In this document: one piece after another, positions 14,678 through 18,331 of the stretch
Numbering within the stretch: the first letter of the stretch is position 1
Layout of the letters: every line of letters starts with the position of its first letter
Assembly: GCA_003512365.1 (NCBI GenBank)
Contig: DORI01000136.1
Location: 789-19,119 of the forward strand
DNA from: Crocinitomicaceae bacterium
GTDB taxonomy: Bacteria > Bacteroidota > Bacteroidia > Flavobacteriales_D > Crocinitomicaceae
DNA length: 18,331 nucleotides
Reading direction: 5' to 3'
Made by a program: the position numbers and the translations under genes
The notes under the pieces: generated by a model
What the model was told of the DNA's origin: nothing
Database searches by the model: none
The model's input: only the letters and a program-made list of their open reading frames with translations

Positions 14678-15847
14678 ATGTCTGATCAACGATATCAAGC
14701 ACGAGGAGTGTCTGCTGGAAAAGAAGATGTTCACGCCGCAATAAAAAAGTTAGATAAAGGACTTTTCCCTCAAGCATTTTGTAAAATTGTGCCAGATTAT
14801 CTGACTAATGATCCTAATTACTGTGTGGTAATGCACGCCGATGGAGCAGGAACCAAATCCTCTCTTGCCTACATGTATTGGAAAAAAACAGGCGATTTAA
14901 GCGTTTGGAAAGGAATTGCGCAAGACGCACTCATTATGAATCTCGATGATTTGCTCTGTGTTGGGGCTACTGGTCCTATTTTATTATCATCAACCATTGG
15001 AAGAAATAAACAACTTATTCCTGGCGAAGTTTTAAGTGCTATTATTAACGGAACGGAAGAATTATTAGAAGATTTGCGCGGTTACGGAATTGATATTCAT
15101 TCGACAGGTGGTGAAACTGCGGATGTGGGTGACTTGGTTCGAACGATTATCGTAGATAGCACGGTGGTGTGTCGAATGAAAAGAAATGAAGTAATTACAA
15201 ATGAAAACATTCAACCGGGAGATGTTATTGTGGGATTATCCTCTTATGGTCAAGCATCCTACGAAACCTCATATAATGGTGGAATGGGAAGCAATGGGCT
15301 AACCTCAGCTCGTCACGATGTATTTGACAAATCTCTTGCTCATGAATTTCCGGAGAGTTTTGACCCAAACGTGCCGGAAGAATTAGTATATGCAGGGACT
15401 AAACTTTTGACTTCAGAAGTGGAGCAATCAATCTTAGATGCAGGTAAATTGGTATTATCACCTACGAGAACTTATGCGCCCATTATTAAGGAAATACTAG
15501 ACAAGCATCGCATCAATATTCACGGTATGGTTCATTGTTCGGGTGGTGCTCAAACTAAAGTGTTGCATTTTATTAAAAACCTACGTATTGTCAAAGATAA
15601 TTTATTTGATTGTCCACCACTTTTTAAAATGATTCAAGAGGAATCTGCTACTCCCTGGCAGGAAATGTATAAAGTATTCAATATGGGGCATCGCATGGAA
15701 CTTTATGTTCCAGGAGAAATTGCACATGAAATAATTGCTATTTCAGAAAAATATAATGTCGCAGCAAAGATTGTTGGTCGTGTAGAGACCGCTGAAAAGT
15801 CAAGTGTTGAAATTTCAAGTGACTTTGGGACATTTATTTACGGGTAA
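14678..15847 (+). CDS. purM: Phosphoribosylformylglycinamidine cyclo-ligase (AIR synthase)
   Basis: Closes the imidazole ring of FGAM with ATP to give aminoimidazole ribonucleotide, the fifth step of purine synthesis. The protein has 389 residues, longer than the roughly 345 of E. coli PurM, which is the form I associate with Bacteroidota. Nucleotide and substrate motifs are visible: MHADGAGTKSSLAY (52-65, canonical DGVGTKL), GIAQDALIMNLDDLLCVGA (79-97), the STGGETADVGDLVRT segment (142-155) and MVHCSGGAQTKVLHF in place of GHSGGGLxENLPR. The C-terminal FNMGHRMELYV matches the FNMGxGM region. It follows xseB by 22 bases on the same strand. No other pur gene is present. Confidence 0.93.
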   Translation: MSDQRYQARGVSAGKEDVHAAIKKLDKGLFPQAFCKIVPDYLTNDPNYCVVMHADGAGTKSSLAYMYWKKTGDLSVWKGIAQDALIMNLDDLLCVGATGPILLSSTIGRNKQLIPGEVLSAIINGTEELLEDLRGYGIDIHSTGGETADVGDLVRTIIVDSTVVCRMKRNEVITNENIQPGDVIVGLSSYGQASYETSYNGGMGSNGLTSARHDVFDKSLAHEFPESFDPNVPEELVYAGTKLLTSEVEQSILDAGKLVLSPTRTYAPIIKEILDKHRINIHGMVHCSGGAQTKVLHFIKNLRIVKDNLFDCPPLFKMIQEESATPWQEMYKVFNMGHRMELYVPGEIAHEIIAISEKYNVAAKIVGRVETAEKSSVEISSDFGTFIYG

Positions 15848-15850
15848 ATA

Positions 15851-16066
15851 CTAGTTAGAAAAAAATTGTTTTATTTGAGCTTCGATATTCCTTGCCGTTG
15901 CATAGGTCAAATCATCAATTTTGAATTAGACATCCAAATCATCGCTTCGTTTTATATACGCAACATCCATTTTAGCAGATAAATGTTCCGCCAACCTTTT
16001 TTCCAAATCTAGGCAAGAATGACAGCTCTTGAAAAAGAAAATAAATTGTATTTTTGAGCGACTACC
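15851..16066 (-). pseudogene. Decayed minus-strand gene remnant behind purM
   Basis: One minus-strand frame, with no start codon after a TAA at 16069-16067, reads 46 codons (including IQFIFFFKSCHSCLDLEKR, then AEHLSAKMDVAYIKRSDDLDV). A TAA follows at 15928-15926, then 24 more codons (FKIDDLTYATARNIEAQIKQ, then FFSN) to a TAG at 15851. The composition, with a beta-strand, an SCHSC motif and then an amphipathic helix, looks protein-like and could derive from a thioredoxin-like protein, but I do not recognise a family. The lack of a start and the internal stop argue for a relic. Chance opening of an AT-rich stretch is the alternative. Confidence 0.4.
16029..16056 (+). promoter_or_regulatory. Bacteroidota-type promoter of the FISUMP lipoprotein gene
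   Basis: TTG at 16029-16031 and TATTTTTG at 16049-16056 are separated by 17 bases, fitting the -33/-7 pattern TTG-N(17-23)-TAnnTTTG reported for Flavobacterium. The gene's ATG at 16109 would have a leader of about 45-50 bases. This is the only place in the window where both boxes fit. Confidence 0.55.
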
Positions 16067-16108
16067 TTAGAAGTTCTTGGAAATAAGAGTCCATTAAAAT
16101 TTAAAATT

Positions 16109-16480
16109 ATGAGGAGAATATTATCAATTTTTATTCTTATTCCACTTTTATTTGGTTGTAGCGAAGATATTGAGAGTGTTAAAGTGGATGAATTAGAAGT
16201 AATGACCAAAGATTTGGGCGAAATGAATTGGGAAGATGCAAAAACAGCTTGTACGGATTTAGGAGACGGTTGGCGATTACCAACATATGACGAATTACAT
16301 CATCTATATTTACGCAAAAATAGTATTGGAGGCTTTAAACAGTCACAATATTGGAGTAGTACAATTCGGGATGGTCGTCCCCTAATAAAGAATTTCTCAG
16401 AAAGTAGTGGCGTTAATGATTATTTTAGTGTAGATAAAGAAAATACCTTCTATGTCCGCGCAGTTAGAGACATAGAGTAA
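16109..16480 (+). CDS. FISUMP/DUF1566-type lipoprotein
   Basis: A 123-residue lipoprotein. The signal peptide ends in LLFGC, giving lipidated C17. The residues after it, SEDIES, are acidic and resemble lipoprotein export signals that place lipoproteins on the cell surface in Bacteroidota; this is inference. The domain is the DUF1566/Fibrobacter-type major paralogous domain: MNWEDAKTACTDLGDGWRLPTYDEL (39-63), a YWSS motif (81-84) and the closing FYVRAVRD (114-121). The fold is C-type-lectin-like in related proteins, and no enzymatic activity is expected. Here it is a single minimal domain. It stands alone with its own promoter. Confidence 0.85.
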   Translation: MRRILSIFILIPLLFGCSEDIESVKVDELEVMTKDLGEMNWEDAKTACTDLGDGWRLPTYDELHHLYLRKNSIGGFKQSQYWSSTIRDGRPLIKNFSESSGVNDYFSVDKENTFYVRAVRDIE

Positions 16481-16622
16481 CTTTCAATCAATTATTGTAG
16501 CCTAAAAACTCCGTTTTAAATTTTAAAACATTGAACCCCTATAAACGCACTTTTTTAATCACAATTTATGAGGTATAGATCGTAAAATAAAAAGTTACTA
16601 ATAAGCTCAAATTATTTAGTTT

Positions 16623-16766
16623 TCAATCGTTCAAATTGATATTGAGCTCTTTGTGCAACATTTTCCTCATTTTATAGGAATAATATTCCCAACCAGCAAA
16701 GAAGCCCATCACAAATGCTAGAACAGCTACTAATAAACACAATACCAATACATTCTTAGTTTTCAT
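16623..16766 (-). CDS. 47-residue single-helix membrane protein, unknown
   Basis: A short minus-strand frame with an ATG at 16766 and a TGA at 16623. Residues 5-24 (NVLVLCLLVAVLAFVMGFFA) form one membrane helix after a basic MKTK start, suggesting an N-inside orientation. The tail (GWEYYSYKMRKMLHKELNIN followed by LND) is charged, amphipathic and about 23 residues long. No family is recognised. Support comes from the clear membrane-protein composition in a region otherwise without genes; the lack of conservation data keeps confidence moderate. It lies between the FISUMP lipoprotein (convergent) and the AAA ATPase gene (divergent). Confidence 0.55.
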   Translation of the reverse strand: MKTKNVLVLCLLVAVLAFVMGFFAGWEYYSYKMRKMLHKELNINLND

Positions 16767-16983
16767 AATTTAAGAGTTTTATAGGTTACATATTTTTAAG
16801 TGAATGCTAAAAATAAGAACAAAAACAAAAAATAATCAAAATTTAGTGTTGAGGTTATGGAGGGTCATAATGGATCATAAACAAAAGTTGGGCAGTAATC
16901 AAACAAAAAAACCTGAATTTTATGTCAGAGTATTGTATTCGAGATGGATTATCGAACCAGATTAAAAAGCAATAATATTAGCA
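16767..16983. other. AT-rich intergenic stretch with no gene seen
   Basis: No convincing coding frame, RNA gene or terminator was found between the 47-residue membrane protein and the palindrome before the ATPase gene. The longest feature is a 17-codon plus-strand frame at 16922-16975, too short to support. The 142 bases at 16481-16622 are likewise empty apart from short AT-rich self-complementary runs. Confidence 0.5.
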
Positions 16984-17030
16984 TATAATTCGCCAAAATG
17001 CATGTATATTTGTAGTTTTGGCGAATTATA
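16984..17030. repeat. Perfect 15-bp inverted repeat, likely operator, before the AAA ATPase gene
   Basis: TATAATTCGCCAAAA (16984-16998) and TTTTGGCGAATTATA (17016-17030) are perfect inverted arms around a 17-base spacer that contains the consensus -7 box TATATTTG. The right arm ends 11 bases before the ATG at 17042. A dimeric regulator bound to both arms would cover the promoter. The predicted transcription start falls in the right arm, so the mRNA would not carry the full hairpin; DNA-level control is therefore more likely than RNA-level. Confidence 0.8.
17005..17012 (+). promoter_or_regulatory. -7 box (TATATTTG) inside the inverted-repeat loop
   Basis: TATATTTG fully matches TAnnTTTG and lies in the spacer of the inverted repeat. 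The expected -33 position falls near the outer edge of the left arm, where there is no TTG, so the promoter may be weak or depend on an activator. Confidence 0.5.
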
Positions 17031-17041
17031 AATGGATTAAC

Positions 17042-18331
17042 ATGTCAAATATTGTAGGGAGAATAAGCGAACAAAACATTCTTAAAGAAGCTTTCGAGAA
17101 TAACAAGTCTGAGTTGATAGCACTTTACGGGCGAAGAAGAATAGGCAAGACTTTTTTAATACGTGAATATTACAAAAAGAGTATCGTTTTCGAGACGACT
17201 GGATTGTTTGGTGGAAGCATGAAGGACCAACTTGAAAACTTCTACAAGGAAGTAAAAAGTAGAGTAAAGAATGATGAATTAAAGATGCCAAATTCATGGC
17301 TTAAAGCATTTACTCAGTTGGAAGAATACTTAGACTCGTTGAAAGGGAAGAGTAAGAAAGTAGTTTTCATTGATGAGTTTCCATGGATTGCCACGGCAAA
17401 ATCAAAATTCTTAATGGCATTCGAGAACTTTTGGAATACATACTGCACAAAGAGGGATGATGTAATTGTAGTAATTTGTGGCTCCGCTGCCTCGTATATG
17501 GTACAAAAAATAATTAATAATAAGGGTGGGCTTCACAATCGAATTTCTCGTAAAATTCGATTACTATCTTTTAATCTCTATGAAACTGAATTATTCCTTA
17601 TTAAGAATGGAATTAAATACACTCGCTATGATATTATTCAGATATATATGGCCCTTGGAGGTGTTCCTCAATACATAGAAAAGCTGAACAAAGGACTAAG
17701 CGTTCGCCAAAATATAGACTCACTTTGCTTCAGTAAGGATGGGTTTTTGAATAATGAATTTAATCAGTTATATGCGTCCTTATTTGACGACTCTGAGCGG
17801 CACTTAAAAATTATAAGAGCACTTGAAGGAACCAACAAAGGACTTACAAGAAATGATTTAATAAAGAAAAGTGGAATACCTTCAGGTGGCGATTTCTCTT
17901 TGAAAATTGAGGAGCTTTTGGAATCAGGATTCGTAACAGAGTATCCTTATTACAAAAACAAAAAACAACTTACGCTGTACCGTTTATCAGATGAATATTC
18001 CAAGTTTTATCTTAAGTTTATCGAAGACAACAAGAATGGTGGTGAAGGAACATGGCAAAGGTTAAGCAATACGCAATCATATAACTCGTGGTCGGGGTTT
18101 GTATTTGAAACATTATGCCAAAAGCATATTTATCAAATTAAGAAATCATTACGAATTGATGCCATTTATTCAACGAATAGCAGCTGGTTCAATGAGAATG
18201 CACAAGTAGACCTTCTAATAGACAGGGATGACAATGTCATGAATTTGTGTGAGATGAAGTTTTACAATGCTCCCTATACGATAGATAAGAAGTACTATCT
18301 CAATCTGAAAAACAAAGTATCTGAACTACAA
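17042..18331 (+). CDS. AAA ATPase with C-terminal DUF234 nuclease-like domain (3' end cut by the window)
   Basis: 430 codons without a stop run to the right edge. An archaeal-type ATPase domain (ATPase_2 family) has the Walker A motif YGRRRIGKTFL (29-39), Walker B with KVVFIDEFPW (106-115) and a sensor-1-like VVICGSAASYM (143-153). GGLHNRISRKIRLLSFNLYE and GGVPQYIEKL follow, as usual in this family. A winged-helix region (about 255-315) precedes the DUF234 domain, where QVDLLIDRDDNVMNLCEMKF (388-407) carries a PD-(D/E)xK-type D390, E404 and K406 pattern. The family is frequent and often multicopy in Bacteroidota and archaea, with unproven function; a DNA-acting or toxin-like role is inference. 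Probably only a few dozen residues are missing. The start is set by MSNIVGRISEQNILKEA and the upstream promoter. Confidence 0.88.
   Translation, partial: MSNIVGRISEQNILKEAFENNKSELIALYGRRRIGKTFLIREYYKKSIVFETTGLFGGSMKDQLENFYKEVKSRVKNDELKMPNSWLKAFTQLEEYLDSLKGKSKKVVFIDEFPWIATAKSKFLMAFENFWNTYCTKRDDVIVVICGSAASYMVQKIINNKGGLHNRISRKIRLLSFNLYETELFLIKNGIKYTRYDIIQIYMALGGVPQYIEKLNKGLSVRQNIDSLCFSKDGFLNNEFNQLYASLFDDSERHLKIIRALEGTNKGLTRNDLIKKSGIPSGGDFSLKIEELLESGFVTEYPYYKNKKQLTLYRLSDEYSKFYLKFIEDNKNGGEGTWQRLSNTQSYNSWSGFVFETLCQKHIYQIKKSLRIDAIYSTNSSWFNENAQVDLLIDRDDNVMNLCEMKFYNAPYTIDKKYYLNLKNKVSELQ

Noticed and set aside
16009..16209. Minus-strand frame of 66 codons over the start of the FISUMP lipoprotein gene
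   Set aside because: It overlaps the promoter and signal peptide of a well-supported gene and has no family features.
16513..16529. Near-palindrome GTTTTAAATTTTAAAAC after the FISUMP lipoprotein
   Set aside because: Only 5-bp clean arms made of A/T runs, no T tract; not convincing as a terminator.
16922..16975. 17-codon plus-strand frame before the palindrome
   Set aside because: Too short and without features; random in AT-rich DNA.
17082..17297. Minus-strand frame inside the ATPase gene
   Set aside because: Fully inside a conserved domain on the other strand; a shadow frame.
1..18331. CRISPR array, tRNA, rRNA, insertion sequence or integrase
   Set aside because: No regularly spaced repeats, no cloverleaf or rRNA-like segments, and no transposase or integrase motifs were seen on either strand.

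Overview
The window reads as chromosomal DNA of an AT-rich member of Bacteroidota, most likely order Flavobacteriales. This rests on several things: IPExxxVDY, DUF5916, DUF5715, DUF2141 and DUF493 family proteins; a long form of PurM; Bacteroidota-type -7 boxes (TAnnTTTG) directly before many start codons; and an absence of Shine-Dalgarno sequences. No rRNA, tRNA, CRISPR array or insertion sequence was found. Family assignments were made from sequence recognition without database searches.

Layout. Bases 1-631 (minus) hold the N-terminal part of a secreted protein that leaves the window on the left. Divergent from it are asd (aspartate-semialdehyde dehydrogenase) and a small cysteine-rich lipoprotein (698-1900), closed by a strong hairpin terminator that touches the stop codon of the convergent radical SAM gene ygiQ (1944-3830, minus). 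ygiQ diverges from a Mn-type superoxide dismutase gene (3930-4529), which is followed by a DUF2141 lipoprotein (4595-5113). Bases 5107-9341 (minus) form a likely operon: IPExxxVDY protein - pyk - recJ - ribE. A divergent outer-membrane barrel gene (9454-10116) meets, tail to tail, a two-gene unit made of DUF493 and an unknown one-helix membrane protein (10744 down to 10113). Next come a DUF5715 protein with a peptidase M15-like zinc triad (10805-11518) and a large DUF5916/CBM9-like outer-membrane protein (11542-14007).

The right third is more accessory. An outer-membrane protein gene on the minus strand is interrupted by one in-frame TAA (14004-14354). xseB and purM follow (14431-15847). A second, more decayed minus-strand remnant (15851-16066) lies behind purM. 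Then come a FISUMP/DUF1566-type lipoprotein with a recognisable promoter (16109-16480), a 47-residue single-helix membrane protein (16623-16766, minus), and an AAA ATPase-DUF234 gene cut by the right edge (17042-18331). That last gene is preceded by a perfect 15-bp inverted repeat whose loop carries its -7 box.

Most genes are housekeeping: amino-acid, riboflavin, purine and central carbon metabolism, DNA repair and oxidative defence. They are tightly packed, with convergent genes repeatedly overlapping at their stop codons. The best candidates for something poorly described are the palindrome-controlled ATPase-nuclease gene at the right edge, the recurring TAACTTTR boxes very close to start codons, the two interrupted minus-strand genes flanking xseB-purM, and the small unknown membrane proteins.
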